The notes under the pieces were generated by a model, which was not told the origin of the DNA, made no database searches, and was given only the letters and a program-made list of their open reading frames with translations. 64,000 bases of DNA. Source: Microbacterium sp. SLBN-146. Lineage in GTDB: Bacteria; Actinomycetota; Actinomycetes; Actinomycetales; Microbacteriaceae. The DNA lies in contig NZ_VFMR01000001.1 in the NCBI RefSeq assembly GCF_006715145.1, forward strand, positions 1,302,001-1,366,000. Reading direction: 5' to 3'. Position 1 is the stretch's first letter. Each line of letters starts with the position of its first letter. Shown here one piece after another: positions 35,337 through 45,118 of this stretch. Both the position numbers and the translations under genes were made by a program.

Positions 35337-35431
35337 GCTCGCAACATATAGCCTCCGTGCGCTGCACACAACACGAACTGTGCCGCGAAAGATCGTTCTG
35401 ATGACGTCTTGCTTAGCCCTCTGTCCGTGTC

Positions 35432-35460
35432 TAGACAACGATCTGAGTCATTGCTATGGT
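35432..35460 (+). promoter_or_regulatory. Promoter of the sugar-binding-protein operon
   Basis: TAGACA (35432-35437), a 17-bp spacer and TATGGT (35455-35460) form a good promoter 94 nt before the binding-protein start. The divergent ATPase promoter lies about 100 bp to the left. Confidence 0.5.
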
Positions 35461-35554
35461 GCCCCTGGCCGTTATTTGATGTCACTACAAACAAACGCGC
35501 CGATGGTGATGCGGCACCCGACTCACCTGCACTCACACCTCAAGGGAGAGAAAC

Positions 35555-36601
35555 ATGGCACGGAATCACAAGCTCGCGACGCGCGCGCTGTTCGGTGTGG
35601 GGGCGTCTGTCCTCGCCATCGGCCTTCTCGCCGGCTGCACCAGTGGTGCGACGGAGGAGGAGGTCGTCGATCAGGGCACGACGAGCGAGGAGAATGCGGA
35701 GGCTGGTGAGACGGTCGTCATCGGCTTCTCGGGTCCTGCTGCCGATCATGGTTGGCTCGGTGCGATCAACTCGGGTGCTCTTGCCGCTGCGGAGAGCTTC
35801 GACGATGTCGAGCTGCGTCAGGCGGAGGGGACGAACGACGCCAACGCGCAGATCGCCGCGGTGGAGACGTTCATCAACGAGGGCGTGGACGCGATCGTTC
35901 TGCTCCCCACTGATGGTGCGGCGCTCACCGAGGTGGCGATCAAGGCGATGGAGGCGGGGATTCCCGTCGTGAACGTCGACCGTGAGTTCTCCAGCCCGTT
36001 CGCTGCGCGCGCCACGATCCTCGGTGACAACTACGGCATGGGTGTTTCGGCGGGTACGTATTTCTGCGAGCAGTTCGGTGACAACCCTGACGCGGTCATC
36101 GCGGAGATCGCCGGGATCGACTCGCTGCCCCTCACGCAGGACCGTTCGGCGGGCTTCGCGGACGCGCTCAGCGACTGCGGCCTCGAGGTCGGCCCGCGTG
36201 TGGCGGCGGACTTCACTGTTGCCGGTGGTGAGGCTGTCACGTCGCAGCTGCTGTCGGCCAACCCGCAGATCGATGGCATCTGGAACCACGACGACGACCA
36301 GGGCATCGGTGTGCTGGCTGCGATCAACGCGGCCGGTCGTGACGAGTTCATCATGATGGGCGGCGCGGGGAGCCGTAACGCGATGGAAGCCATCGAGGCC
36401 GACGACTCGGTCCTGAAGGCGACCGTCATCTACCCCTCGACGCAGGCCGCTGACGGTATCGCGCTGGCACGCCTCATCGCCCAGGGCAAGACGATGAGCG
36501 ACCTCATCACCCCGTCGGTCCCGAACCGGATCGTGCTCGACGCTCCCGTCGTCACGAAGGACAACGTCGCCGACTTCATCGGCCTCTCGTTCGATTCCTG
36601 A
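35555..36601 (+). CDS. Sugar ABC transporter substrate-binding lipoprotein (RbsB type)
   Basis: The 348-residue protein starts after an AGGGAGAG ribosome site. It has a lipoprotein signal peptide (lipobox LLAGC) and the periplasmic-binding fold of family 4 sugar receptors (VVIGFSGPAADHGWLG at the start, DGIWNHDDDQGIGVLAA later). It delivers a sugar to the divergently encoded permease/ATPase pair. The hairpin after it (36614) probably reduces read-through so that the receptor is made in excess. With the oxidoreductase and isomerase downstream, the sugar may be oxidised or isomerised after import; inositol-type or keto-sugar substrates are possible. Confidence 0.9.
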   Translation: MARNHKLATRALFGVGASVLAIGLLAGCTSGATEEEVVDQGTTSEENAEAGETVVIGFSGPAADHGWLGAINSGALAAAESFDDVELRQAEGTNDANAQIAAVETFINEGVDAIVLLPTDGAALTEVAIKAMEAGIPVVNVDREFSSPFAARATILGDNYGMGVSAGTYFCEQFGDNPDAVIAEIAGIDSLPLTQDRSAGFADALSDCGLEVGPRVAADFTVAGGEAVTSQLLSANPQIDGIWNHDDDQGIGVLAAINAAGRDEFIMMGGAGSRNAMEAIEADDSVLKATVIYPSTQAADGIALARLIAQGKTMSDLITPSVPNRIVLDAPVVTKDNVADFIGLSFDS

Positions 36602-36613
36602 CGACACACCACC

Positions 36614-36643
36614 GGGGCGTCCGTCCATCCGGGCGGGCGCCCC
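36614..36643 (+). terminator. Attenuating hairpin after the binding-protein gene
   Basis: GGGGCGTCCGTCC and GGGCGGGCGCCCC (36614-36643) pair with two G-U pairs, 13 nt after the stop. The following genes lie on the same strand, so partial termination is likely. Confidence 0.5.
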
Positions 36644-36671
36644 GTTGCCCTATCCACGAGAGGATCTCGCG

Positions 36672-37865
36672 ATGACAGACTCACCCCGCGATCGCCCGCT
36701 GCGCGTCGCCATGATCGGCCACGGCTTCATGGGCGCAGCCCACTCCCAAGGGTGGCGCGTCGCCCCCCGATTCTTCGAGCTCGCTCTCACGCCCAGGATG
36801 CAGGTGGTCGCCGGCCGTGACGAGGCGGCTGTCGAGCGCGCTGCGGCGAAATGGGGATGGGCGGAGTCCTCGGGCGATTGGCGCGAGGTGATCGAGCGCG
36901 ATGACATCGACGTCGTCGACATCGTGACCACGGGAGACTCTCACGCCGAGATCGCCGTCGCGGCGCTCGAAGCCGGCAAGCACGTGCTGTGCGAGAAGCC
37001 CTTGGCCAACACCGTCGCCGAGGCCGAGGTCATGGCTGCGGCGGCAACCGCGGCCGCGGAACGCGGCGTCCGCTCGATGGTCGGATTCACCTATCGGCGC
37101 GCACCGGCGGCCACCTTCGCGCGTGACCTCATCGGGGCCGGCCGCATCGGAGAGATCCGGCAGGTGCGGGCCGCCTACCGTCAGGACTGGCTCCGCGACG
37201 AATCCGGTCCCATGACGTGGAGGCTCGAGAAGGACCGGGCGGGATCTGGGGCGCTCGGTGACATCGGCGCCCACGCGATAGATCTCGCCGAGTACATGAC
37301 GGGCCTCCGCCTCGACGGCGTCTCGGGGACGATCGACACCATCGTGACGGAGCGCCCCCTGCTCGGTGAGAAGGTGGGGCTTTCCGGAACCGCCTCCAAC
37401 GAGCTGGGCCGGGTCACCGTCGACGACATCGCGGTCTTCACCGGCCGGTTCGCGGTCGAGAGCGGGTTCCGTCCGATCGGGACGTTCGAGGCGACGCGAT
37501 TCGCGACCGGTCGCAAGAACGCACTGACCATCGAGATCTCAGGCTCTCGTGGTGCGATCGCGTTCGACCTCGAGCGTCTCAACGAACTGGAGATCTTCGA
37601 CGCGAACGACCCCGAGCTCGAACAGGGCTTCCGTCGCGTCCTGGTCACCGAGCCCGGCCATCCCTATCTCGCTCCGTGGTGGCCAGCGGGCCACATGCTG
37701 GGCTACGAGCACGGCTTCTCCCACCAGGTCGTCGACTTCGTGTCCGCGATCAGCGAGGGCGTCGCCCCCACCCCGTCGTTCTCCGATGGTCTGCACCTGC
37801 AGCGTGTCCTCGATGCCGTCGAGCGGAGTTCGGCGGCCGACGCGCGGTGGACGCCCGTCGGCTGA
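36672..37865 (+). CDS. Gfo/Idh/MocA family NAD(P)-dependent sugar oxidoreductase
   Basis: The 397-residue enzyme has an N-terminal Rossmann fold ([14 protein letters not shown]), the family motif CEKPLA (around 110), and the catalytic helix with [19 protein letters not shown], where the His and Asp/Lys set of the family is present. Members oxidise or reduce sugars such as myo-inositol, glucose or glucosides. The start at 36672 follows an AGAGGA ribosome site. It is co-directional with the binding-protein gene and the TIM-barrel isomerase. The three enzymes fit a pathway that imports a sugar, oxidises it and isomerises the product. The specific substrate is not visible. Confidence 0.88.
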   Translation: MTDSPRDRPLRVAMIGHGFMGAAHSQGWRVAPRFFELALTPRMQVVAGRDEAAVERAAAKWGWAESSGDWREVIERDDIDVVDIVTTGDSHAEIAVAALEAGKHVLCEKPLANTVAEAEVMAAAATAAAERGVRSMVGFTYRRAPAATFARDLIGAGRIGEIRQVRAAYRQDWLRDESGPMTWRLEKDRAGSGALGDIGAHAIDLAEYMTGLRLDGVSGTIDTIVTERPLLGEKVGLSGTASNELGRVTVDDIAVFTGRFAVESGFRPIGTFEATRFATGRKNALTIEISGSRGAIAFDLERLNELEIFDANDPELEQGFRRVLVTEPGHPYLAPWWPAGHMLGYEHGFSHQVVDFVSAISEGVAPTPSFSDGLHLQRVLDAVERSSAADARWTPVG

Positions 37866-37909
37866 CGTTCCACATCACGACAAGACAATCCAGCAGAGGA
37901 GAACACGCC

Positions 37910-38911
37910 ATGACGCGACCGATCACGCTTTTCACCGGTCAGTGGGCCGACCTGCCGTTCGAGGAGGTTGCGCGCCTGGCAGGCGAGTGGGGATATGACG
38001 GCCTCGAGATCGCCTGCTGGGGGGACCACATCGATGTCTCACGATGGGACGACGCCGAATACGTCCAGTCGCGGCGGGACATTCTGGCCCGCAACGGACT
38101 TGCCGTCCATGCCATCTCGAACCATCTGACGGGTCAGGCGGTGTGCGACGATCCGATCGATGAGCGCCACCGCGACATCCTGTCGGACCGGGTGTGGGGC
38201 GACGGCGATCCTGAAGGCGTCCGGCGCCGCGCTGCAGAGGACATGAAGAACACGGCCCGCTTCGCCGCGAAGCTCGGCGTCAAAACCGTCAACGGGTTCA
38301 CCGGGTCGGCGACCTGGAAGGCCGTGGCGATGTTCCCCCCGGCCTCTGACGAGTGGATCGCCGCCGGGTACGACGACTTCGCCGCACGGTGGAATCCGAT
38401 CCTCGACGTGTTCGAGGAGGTCGGTGTGCGGTTCGCCCTCGAGGTCCACCCGAGCGAGATCGCCTACGACTACTGGACCGCGAAAGCGGCGCTGCACGCG
38501 ATCAATCGGCCGGACGTGTTCGGGTTCAATTTCGACCCGTCGCACTTCATGTGGCAGCAACTGGATCCGGTGGCATTCGTGCTCGACTTCGCCGATCACA
38601 TCTTCCACGTCCACGTGAAGGAGTCGATCACGAACCTCGATGGCCGCAACGGGGTTCTCGGCTCTCATCTGCCGTGGGCCAACCCGCGGAGAGGGTGGAC
38701 CTTCGTATCGACCGGGCATGGTGCTGTGCCCTGGGAACCGCTATTCCGCGCGCTCAACGCGATCGGATACGACGGACCCACCAGCGTCGAGTGGGAGGAC
38801 GCGGGTATGGATCGGCTCATCGGTGCCCCGGAAGCTCTTGCTTTCGTACGCAAGCTGAACGAGATCACACCCCCGGCCGCGTCGTTCGATGCGGCGTTCA
38901 GCAGCAACTGA
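37910..38911 (+). CDS. Sugar phosphate isomerase/epimerase family TIM-barrel protein
   Basis: The 333-residue protein fits the AP-endonuclease-2/xylose-isomerase-like TIM-barrel superfamily. Metal-binding family motifs are visible: [14 protein letters not shown] (Glu, His), [11 protein letters not shown] (Asp, His), [10 protein letters not shown] (His) and [11 protein letters not shown] (Glu). Relatives isomerise or epimerise keto-sugars, inosose or similar. The ATG at 37910 follows an AGAGGAG ribosome site. It lies 44 bp behind the oxidoreductase, in the same operon, and likely uses the oxidoreductase product. I cannot tell isomerase from dehydratase activity from the sequence alone. Confidence 0.85.
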   Translation: MTRPITLFTGQWADLPFEEVARLAGEWGYDGLEIACWGDHIDVSRWDDAEYVQSRRDILARNGLAVHAISNHLTGQAVCDDPIDERHRDILSDRVWGDGDPEGVRRRAAEDMKNTARFAAKLGVKTVNGFTGSATWKAVAMFPPASDEWIAAGYDDFAARWNPILDVFEEVGVRFALEVHPSEIAYDYWTAKAALHAINRPDVFGFNFDPSHFMWQQLDPVAFVLDFADHIFHVHVKESITNLDGRNGVLGSHLPWANPRRGWTFVSTGHGAVPWEPLFRALNAIGYDGPTSVEWEDAGMDRLIGAPEALAFVRKLNEITPPAASFDAAFSSN

Positions 38912-38968
38912 GTCCCGACGGGTCCGCCTCGGGACCGTGCGCGATGACGAGGCACCGGAGGGTGGCCG

Positions 38969-40243
38969 ATGACGGATGTGACGAGAGCCGATTCTCCGAG
39001 CTCGACGCTCGGCGCGACCATCGATGATGTGCGGCGCCAGAACCTCGCGCAGGTACTGCGACTCGTTCACCGCGACGGCGCCCTCTCGCGCGCAGAGATC
39101 ACCCGTGCCACCGGACTCAATCGTTCGACGATCGGCGGCCTCGTCGCGGAGCTCGGCCGACGCGGACTCATCGTCGAGCAGCCATCGACGAGTACTCGAA
39201 AGGTCGGTCGGCCCAGCCCGTCGGTCGCTGCGTCGGACCGGGCGATCGCGATCGCGGTCAACCCCGAGGTCGACGCGATAGATGTCGCTCTCGTCGGACT
39301 CAGCGGACGCATCCTCCACCGAGTGGTTCACCGAACCGAGCGCCCCCCGACCGAGGGGGAGTTCGTGAAGGTGGTCAGCGCGCTCATCCCGGGGATGAGC
39401 CCCACCGGGGGCGAGGCCTCGATCCTCGGGGTCGGGATCGCGCTTCCCGGGCTCGTGCGCGAGACCGACGGGTCCGTCATCCTCGCTCCGCACCTGGGAT
39501 GGCGGGACGTGCCCCTTGCGGAGCTCGTGGAGGAAGCGACCGGCTTGCGGACGGTGGTCGGCAACGACGCCAACTGCGGAGTGGTCGCCGAGAGCACCTT
39601 CGGGGCCGGGCGCGGCGACGGCGTCATCATCTCCCTCAACGGCGGTGCGAGCGGCATCGGCGGGGGCATCGTGATCAACGGCCGATTGATCGCGGGTCAG
39701 GGCGGCAACGCGGGCGAGTTCGGCCATACCTCGGTATCGACCCGCGGACCGCGGTGCCACTGCGGCGCGACGGGCTGTCTGGAGGCGGAAGTCCGCCGCG
39801 CTAGGTTCCTCGCTGCCGCAGGGCTCGACGATGTCGAGCCCTCGCTCGTGACCAGGGCGATGGAACTCGCGTGGCTGTGCCCGACGTCCGCCGGAGGGCG
39901 GGAGATCGACAGGCAGGTCTCATGTCTGGCCATCGCGCTGCGCTCCATCGTCAACATCTTCAACCCCCGCACGGTGATTCTCGGGGGCTACCTCGCGCAG
40001 CTGCTCTCCGTCGTCGGTGAATCCGAGATCCGGGCGCGTACGCGCCCGGTCCTTCCGGGCGGTTCCGACGAACCGATGCTCGTGAAGCCGGACCTCGACG
40101 ATGGGCTGCTCCTCATCGGCGCCGCGGAGCTCGTCTTCGGTCGAGTGCTCGGCGACCCGACCGTCGTTCCGACTCGTCGGTTGGACACGGTCGGCGCTCG
40201 CCGAGATCTCGCCGCGCCGCCGACCGTCAGTCCTCCCTGCTGA
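38969..40243 (+). CDS. ROK family transcriptional regulator, paralogue of the 31.5-kb gene
   Basis: The 424-residue protein has a helix-turn-helix (LSRAEITRATGLNRSTIGGLV) and a ROK domain with the zinc motif CHCGATGCLE. The wording matches the ROK protein at 31476 over most of its length. It sits at the end of the binding-protein/oxidoreductase/isomerase operon and probably regulates it. The start follows a GGAGGGTGG ribosome site. A pair of ROK regulators enclosing one ABC system suggests two operons responding to related ligands. Confidence 0.85.
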   Translation: MTDVTRADSPSSTLGATIDDVRRQNLAQVLRLVHRDGALSRAEITRATGLNRSTIGGLVAELGRRGLIVEQPSTSTRKVGRPSPSVAASDRAIAIAVNPEVDAIDVALVGLSGRILHRVVHRTERPPTEGEFVKVVSALIPGMSPTGGEASILGVGIALPGLVRETDGSVILAPHLGWRDVPLAELVEEATGLRTVVGNDANCGVVAESTFGAGRGDGVIISLNGGASGIGGGIVINGRLIAGQGGNAGEFGHTSVSTRGPRCHCGATGCLEAEVRRARFLAAAGLDDVEPSLVTRAMELAWLCPTSAGGREIDRQVSCLAIALRSIVNIFNPRTVILGGYLAQLLSVVGESEIRARTRPVLPGGSDEPMLVKPDLDDGLLLIGAAELVFGRVLGDPTVVPTRRLDTVGARRDLAAPPTVSPPC

Positions 40244-40278
40244 GATTCTCCGGAAAGCCCGACAGGCTGCGAGGGACG

Positions 40279-41247
40279 TCAGCGGTGGCGGTACGACTGG
40301 CCCGCCTGACCGAACACCTGCATCCGCTCGGCGACCATCTGCTGCATCGCGACGCGGCCCCGCGACCCGTAGAGCGCCGGGTCGCATCCGATGCCGTCCT
40401 CATCGAGGTAGGTGCGCACCGCGGCCGCGTGCGCCATGTGCGAGTCCATTCCCTGATTGATCTTGCGGATGCCGAGCTTGGTCGAGCGGGCCTTCTCGGA
40501 TTCCGGCACGCCCCATGACTCGGGGAGCTTCCCGCCGTGGGCGTTGATGATCTCGCGGAGGTCGGCCGGCAGCGACGAGGAGCCGTGCATGACGAGGTGC
40601 GTCGACGGGACGCGATTCGCGATCTCTTCGATGAGGTCCATGCGCAGCACCGTGCCGTCGGGCGGGCTGGTGAACTTGTAGGCGCCGTGCGACGTTCCGA
40701 TCGCGACGGCGAGCGCGTCGACGCCGGTCTCGGCGACGAAGCGCTCGGCTTCGTCGGGGTCGGCCAGCACGATCTCCTTGTTGCTCGCACCGCCGTCTTC
40801 CGAGCCGCCGATCGTGCCGAGCTCGCCTTCGACGGACACACCGTGGGCGTGAGCGTGCTCGACGACGCGACGTGTGACGGCGACGTTCTCCTCGAAGGTG
40901 GCGGGGGTCACGTGGTCGTCGCGCATGCTGCCATCGATCATGACGCTTGTGAAGCCCGCCGCGATGGCGCGGGCGCAGTCGTCGTAGGTGGCTCCGTGGT
41001 CGAGATGGAGGACGACGGGCACGTCGGGGTAGTGGGCGATGAGGTTCACGAGAGCCTCCCAGAACAGTTCGTCGCGACCGTGCGTCGACGCTCCGGCGAT
41101 CGTCTGCACGATGACGGGCGAGTCCGTCTCCGCAGCGGCGTCCAGGACGGCTTCGGCCTGAGCGAGATCGGTGACGTTGAACGCCCCGACTCCGTAACTT
41201 CCCGCGCGTGCAGCGTCGAGTGCGGCGGTGAGAGTGATGAGAGCCAC
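40279..41247 (-). CDS. Class II (zinc) ketose-bisphosphate aldolase
   Basis: The 322-residue protein matches class II aldolases such as FbaA, GatY and KbaY. Visible family motifs: VVLHLDHGATYDDC (zinc His and catalytic Asp), SVMIDGS, VEGELGTIGG, IGTSHGAYK and MHGSSSLP. It cleaves a ketose-1,6-bisphosphate to dihydroxyacetone phosphate and an aldehyde. The GTG start follows GGAGGA. It diverges from an FGGY kinase and an ABC transporter with which it probably forms a catabolic route: import, phosphorylation, cleavage. Whether the substrate is tagatose-, fructose- or another ketose-bisphosphate cannot be told. Confidence 0.88.
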   Translation of the reverse strand: MALITLTAALDAARAGSYGVGAFNVTDLAQAEAVLDAAAETDSPVIVQTIAGASTHGRDELFWEALVNLIAHYPDVPVVLHLDHGATYDDCARAIAAGFTSVMIDGSMRDDHVTPATFEENVAVTRRVVEHAHAHGVSVEGELGTIGGSEDGGASNKEIVLADPDEAERFVAETGVDALAVAIGTSHGAYKFTSPPDGTVLRMDLIEEIANRVPSTHLVMHGSSSLPADLREIINAHGGKLPESWGVPESEKARSTKLGIRKINQGMDSHMAHAAAVRTYLDEDGIGCDPALYGSRGRVAMQQMVAERMQVFGQAGQSYRHR

Positions 41248-41294
41248 GGGCTCGTCCTCCGTTCATAGGCCCGTCGAAGGTGACGGGCGGATTT

Positions 41295-41351
41295 TCTGAC
41301 AACGGTAGACAGACTAGGTTGCGGGTGTTACTTTGTCCATCGTTAGACAGA
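41295..41351. promoter_or_regulatory. Pair of operator-like repeats in the divergent aldolase/kinase promoter
   Basis: Two related sites, TCTGACAACGGTAGACAGA (41295-41313) and TTGTCCATCGTTAGACAGA (41333-41351), share CGkTAGACAGA as a direct repeat. Each contains partial dyad symmetry. They probably bind the LacI regulator encoded at 42847 or another sugar regulator. Confidence 0.45.
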
Positions 41352-41393
41352 AACGACGTCGTTTCCGAACGTCGAAGAGGATGGTGTCAGCAC

Positions 41394-42782
41394 ATGCGAG
41401 ACGAACTGCTTCTGGGCATCGACCTGGGCACCTCGTCGATCAAGGCGAACGCGATCGACCGGCACGGTCGGTCGATCGGGATCGGCGTGGCTCCCACGCC
41501 CTTCGCGGCCGGTGCGCACGGCGTCGAGATGTCGACCGAGGCGCTCTTCCTCGCCATCCGATCGGCGATCGCCGACCTCGGTGTCCTCGCATCGCGGATC
41601 GTCGCCGTCGGCGTCGCGAGCATGGGGGAGACGGGCACGATCATCCGTGCCGACGGACCCACGAACCTCCCGCTCGTCGCGTGGCACGACGAACGCGGCA
41701 CGGAGATCGTCGACGAGCTCGTCCAGACTTTCGGCGCAGAGGAGATCCGTCGCCGTACGGGTCGACAGGCGCGCAGCGTCACGAGCATCGCGAAGCTCGG
41801 CTGGCTGCTGCGCAACGGCTACGAGTCCGGCGGCACCTGGACGGGCGTCGCGGGTCTCACCGTCTGGCGGTTCACCGGTGTCCTGGCCCAGGAGCAGTCC
41901 CTCGCCGCGACGAGCGGCGCCTTCAATCCCGTCACGGCGGAGTACGACCGCGAGATCCTCGCGTCTCTCGGCCTCGACTCGCTCGTGTGGGCGCCCGCGC
42001 GCGTCGCGGGGACGAACCTCGGCCGTGTCTCGCCCGAGGGCGCTCGCTGGAGCGGCCTGCGTGCCGGCATCCCCGTGACGATCGCGGGGCACGACCACCC
42101 CGTGGGTGTCATCGGCGCCGGCGGGGACCGCACGGAGGTCATCGACTCGATGGGGACGGGGGAGCCCCTCGTGGTGTCGTGGGATGCGTCGTCCCCCACG
42201 AAGCGCGACCACCCGAGCTGGCCGGACCAGCTGGGCGACCTCACCATCACGGCGTGGCCCGGGACGGCCCGGCACATGCTGCTGTGGGAGACGCTCCGTC
42301 CCGGTCTTGCTCTGCGCAACCTGCAGCGCGCCCTCCGGGTCGACCGCGACGACATCGAGTTCTCGGCCATCCGCGTGGACGCGCAGCCGCTCGACCTCCC
42401 CTCACTCGTCGCGATGCAGGACGGCGACATCCCCGCCGCCGTGCTCGCGCTCCCTGCGGAAGAAGCCTGGGCCTCGACGCTCGAGGGGTACGCGGCAGCA
42501 TCCGCCGATGCCGAGATCCGCCTGCGCGCCATCTCGGACGTCGCGGGACAGACACTCCTCATCGGCGGCGGCCTGCGCAGCCGCCGATGGGTCGAGGCCA
42601 AGCTTCGCCGCGCGGAGCACCCCGTCGCGATGGCCGAGGAGCGCGAGGCCGTGTCGCGCGGCGCGGCACTCCTCGCGGGAGTCGCGGGAGGATGGTGGGC
42701 GCCGGAGGAGTATCCGCCGGCCGACACGATCCCCCTCTCCGGCGCCGAGTCCTTCGTCGAGGGCATCGGGGGTCGTGCATGA
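41394..42782 (+). CDS. FGGY-family carbohydrate kinase
   Basis: The 462-residue protein begins with the family phosphate-binding motif LLLGIDLGTSSIKANAID. The second motif (VIDSMGTGEPL) and the adenosine loop (LLIGGGLRSRRWVEAK) are present. Members phosphorylate xylulose, gluconate, ribitol, fuculose and related sugars. ATG 41394 was chosen because it places the phosphate motif at the usual distance. It is divergent from the class II aldolase and followed by a LacI regulator and an ABC importer. The product of the kinase would need a second phosphorylation for a bisphosphate aldolase, or the aldolase may accept a monophosphate; this part of the pathway is open. Confidence 0.85.
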   Translation: MRDELLLGIDLGTSSIKANAIDRHGRSIGIGVAPTPFAAGAHGVEMSTEALFLAIRSAIADLGVLASRIVAVGVASMGETGTIIRADGPTNLPLVAWHDERGTEIVDELVQTFGAEEIRRRTGRQARSVTSIAKLGWLLRNGYESGGTWTGVAGLTVWRFTGVLAQEQSLAATSGAFNPVTAEYDREILASLGLDSLVWAPARVAGTNLGRVSPEGARWSGLRAGIPVTIAGHDHPVGVIGAGGDRTEVIDSMGTGEPLVVSWDASSPTKRDHPSWPDQLGDLTITAWPGTARHMLLWETLRPGLALRNLQRALRVDRDDIEFSAIRVDAQPLDLPSLVAMQDGDIPAAVLALPAEEAWASTLEGYAAASADAEIRLRAISDVAGQTLLIGGGLRSRRWVEAKLRRAEHPVAMAEEREAVSRGAALLAGVAGGWWAPEEYPPADTIPLSGAESFVEGIGGRA

Positions 42783-42846
42783 GCCGATCCTCACGCCGTC
42801 GAAAGGTTTCCTGCATGCGTGCGTCCTCGCGATCCGGGTGGCCCTC

Positions 42847-43938
42847 ATGACCGAGTCGTCCTCGCGTCCCGGCCTCCGCCCGCCCGCCCGCCTCGTCGAC
42901 CTCGCCCGGCACGCCGGCGTGTCGACCAAGACCGTGTCGCGCGTGCTGAACGGCGAAGCCTATGTCGCCGAAGCGATGCGCGAGCGTGTCATGGCCGCCG
43001 TCGCCGAGCTCGCCTACGTGGGCGACGCCGCTGCGACGGGACTGCGGACCAAGCGGTCGGGGTTCATCGGCCTCATCATCCCCGACGTCCGCAACGGCTT
43101 CTTCGCGCTCCTGACGCGCGCGATCGAGGAGCGCCTCGCTCCGACGTCTCCCACTCTCCTGCTGGGTGACTCGGATGAAGAGCCCGATCAGGAAGAGCGC
43201 TACCTCCGCACGTTCCGTCAGCAGCGCGTGGACGGCCTCATCATCCTTCCGAGCGGCGCGCCGAGCCTCCCGGACGCCGTGTCCGAGATCCCCACCGTCA
43301 TCGTCGATCGCACCGTGCCCTCCGTGGCATCCACCGCCGACCACGTCCTGGCGGACAACAGTCGCGCCGCGCGGCGCCTCGTCGAGCACCTCGTCAAGCA
43401 CCATGGGCTGACGCAGGTCGTGCTCGTCGCCGGAAACACGCGCGTGTCGAACGTCTCCGATCGCGAGAAGGGCTACCTCCGGGTCATGGAGGAGGCGGGT
43501 CTCGAGACGCACGTCACGGCGGGGCACGCGACCCCGGATGACGCGGCGGCCGGTGCGATCGAGATCTTCCGGACCCTCACTCCGCCGTTCGGCGTGTTCG
43601 CGACCAACAACCGGATGTTCTGGGGTGCGATGGCCGCCGTCGCGCGGCTCGGACTCCACGTGCCCCGCGACGTTCTCGTGACGACGATCGACTCCATCGG
43701 CGAGGCGACCGTCACGGGCCTCAAGCCGACGCAGGGCGTGATCCCCGTGCAGACCGTCGCGGCCAAGGCGATGCGCCTGCTCGCCGAGCGTACGCAGGAC
43801 CCGACCCTCCCACCGCGCCACGAGTCCGTCGACATCGACATCGAATTCGGCACGACGTGCGGATGCATCCCGCTCACGACGCCGCTCATGATGGGCGCGA
43901 TCCCACCCCAGAAGCTCCCGTCGGCGACAGACGGGTAA
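42847..43938 (+). CDS. LacI family transcriptional regulator
   Basis: The 363-residue protein has the LacI helix-turn-helix near its N-terminus (RLVDLARHAGVSTKTVSRVLNG) and a periplasmic-binding-like effector domain with GLIIPDVRNGFFALL and a late TTIDSIGEATVTGL segment. Codons upstream remain open in frame to the end of the kinase gene, so an earlier GTG (42776 or 42838) is possible. It lies between the kinase and the ABC transporter genes, and likely represses both and the divergent aldolase through the sites at 41295-41351. Confidence 0.85.
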   Translation: MTESSSRPGLRPPARLVDLARHAGVSTKTVSRVLNGEAYVAEAMRERVMAAVAELAYVGDAAATGLRTKRSGFIGLIIPDVRNGFFALLTRAIEERLAPTSPTLLLGDSDEEPDQEERYLRTFRQQRVDGLIILPSGAPSLPDAVSEIPTVIVDRTVPSVASTADHVLADNSRAARRLVEHLVKHHGLTQVVLVAGNTRVSNVSDREKGYLRVMEEAGLETHVTAGHATPDDAAAGAIEIFRTLTPPFGVFATNNRMFWGAMAAVARLGLHVPRDVLVTTIDSIGEATVTGLKPTQGVIPVQTVAAKAMRLLAERTQDPTLPPRHESVDIDIEFGTTCGCIPLTTPLMMGAIPPQKLPSATDG

Positions 43939-44036
43939 GAGAGAGGGCTGACCGCAGTTGAGCCGGAAGCCAACACTGCGATCAGCCCCGCACGTCGCAC
44001 CAGAAGTACCCGATCACATCCTCAAAGGAGAGAACA

Positions 44037-45089
44037 ATGGCAAGAACTACCCGGATGCGGACCGTTGGAGCGGCCGCCGCGACGGTCGCCATCCTAGCGT
44101 TGACGCTCACAGCGTGTTCCGATTCCGCCAGCCCCGGCGCATCGGGCGACGCGGGCGACGCAGGGGGTGGCGCGGACACCAACAAGATCGCGTTCGTCAT
44201 CAAGCCGCTCGACAACACGTACTTCGGCGCGATGGCCGAGGGCGCCCAGGCGGCCGCCGACGAAGCGGGCGTCGAGCTCATGATCGTCGCGGCCGAGAAC
44301 GTCACGGACGACTCCGGTCAGGCGACGAAGCTCAACGCGCTCGTGAACGCCGGCTACGGATGCTACGTCGTCAACCCGACGAGCCAGACCAACCTCCTGA
44401 CGGGGCTTGTTCCCGTCTCGCAGGCGGGCACCCCGATCGTGAACCTCGACCTGCCGATCGACCTCGACGCCGCCGCGGATGCGGGGGTCGAGATCACGAC
44501 GTACGTCGGCACCAACAACGAGACCGCCGGAGCCGCGGGTGGCGAGGCCATGCTGGATCTCGTCGACGAGGGCTCGCAGGTCGCCCTCATCGGCGGCCTC
44601 GTGGCCGACCCGGGCAACATCGCTCGCCTCGCGGGCTTCGAGTCGGCCGTCGAGGGCAAGCTCGAGATCACGCAGACGGTCGCGGCCGACTTCGACAAGG
44701 CCAAGGCCAAGAGCGCCGCCGCGACGATCCTCATCGCGAACCCCGACATCAAGGGCTTCTTCACACCGTCGGGCGATATGGCGATGGGCATCCAGCAGGC
44801 CGTCGAAGAGGCGGGCAAGACCGGTGAGGTCGCCGTCGTCGGCATCGACGGTACGCAGGACCAGCTTGCCGACATCGTGGCAGGCGGTCAGCCGGCCGCA
44901 ATCGAGCAGTTCCCGTACCTCATGGGTGTGCAGTCGGTCCAGGCGTGCATCGCCGCGATGGCGGGGACCGACATCCCGTCCACCGTCGAGACGCCCGTCC
45001 TGATCGTCACCGCCGAGAACGCGCAGGCCGCGCTCGACGCCTTCCCGGCACCGCCCGAGGGCTTCGACGTTCCCAACCCGTTCGAGTAA
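44037..45089 (+). CDS. Sugar ABC transporter substrate-binding lipoprotein
   Basis: The 350-residue protein starts after an AAAGGAGAG ribosome site and has a lipoprotein signal peptide (lipobox LTLTAC). The mature part fits family 4 sugar-binding proteins (IAFVIKPLDNTYFGAMAEGAQ at the start, VVGIDGTQDQLADI near the end). It is distinct from the binding protein at 35555. It heads a binding-protein, permease, ATPase operon. The ligand is probably the same sugar that the FGGY kinase phosphorylates. Confidence 0.9.
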   Translation: MARTTRMRTVGAAAATVAILALTLTACSDSASPGASGDAGDAGGGADTNKIAFVIKPLDNTYFGAMAEGAQAAADEAGVELMIVAAENVTDDSGQATKLNALVNAGYGCYVVNPTSQTNLLTGLVPVSQAGTPIVNLDLPIDLDAAADAGVEITTYVGTNNETAGAAGGEAMLDLVDEGSQVALIGGLVADPGNIARLAGFESAVEGKLEITQTVAADFDKAKAKSAAATILIANPDIKGFFTPSGDMAMGIQQAVEEAGKTGEVAVVGIDGTQDQLADIVAGGQPAAIEQFPYLMGVQSVQACIAAMAGTDIPSTVETPVLIVTAENAQAALDAFPAPPEGFDVPNPFE

Positions 45090-45118
45090 ACAACCTCCCG
45101 GATCGGGGATCCTCACTC

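Noticed and set aside
35337..35438. N-terminal extension of the RbsA-type ATPase
   Set aside because: The start at 35336 gives the family length and the extension overlaps the divergent promoter region.
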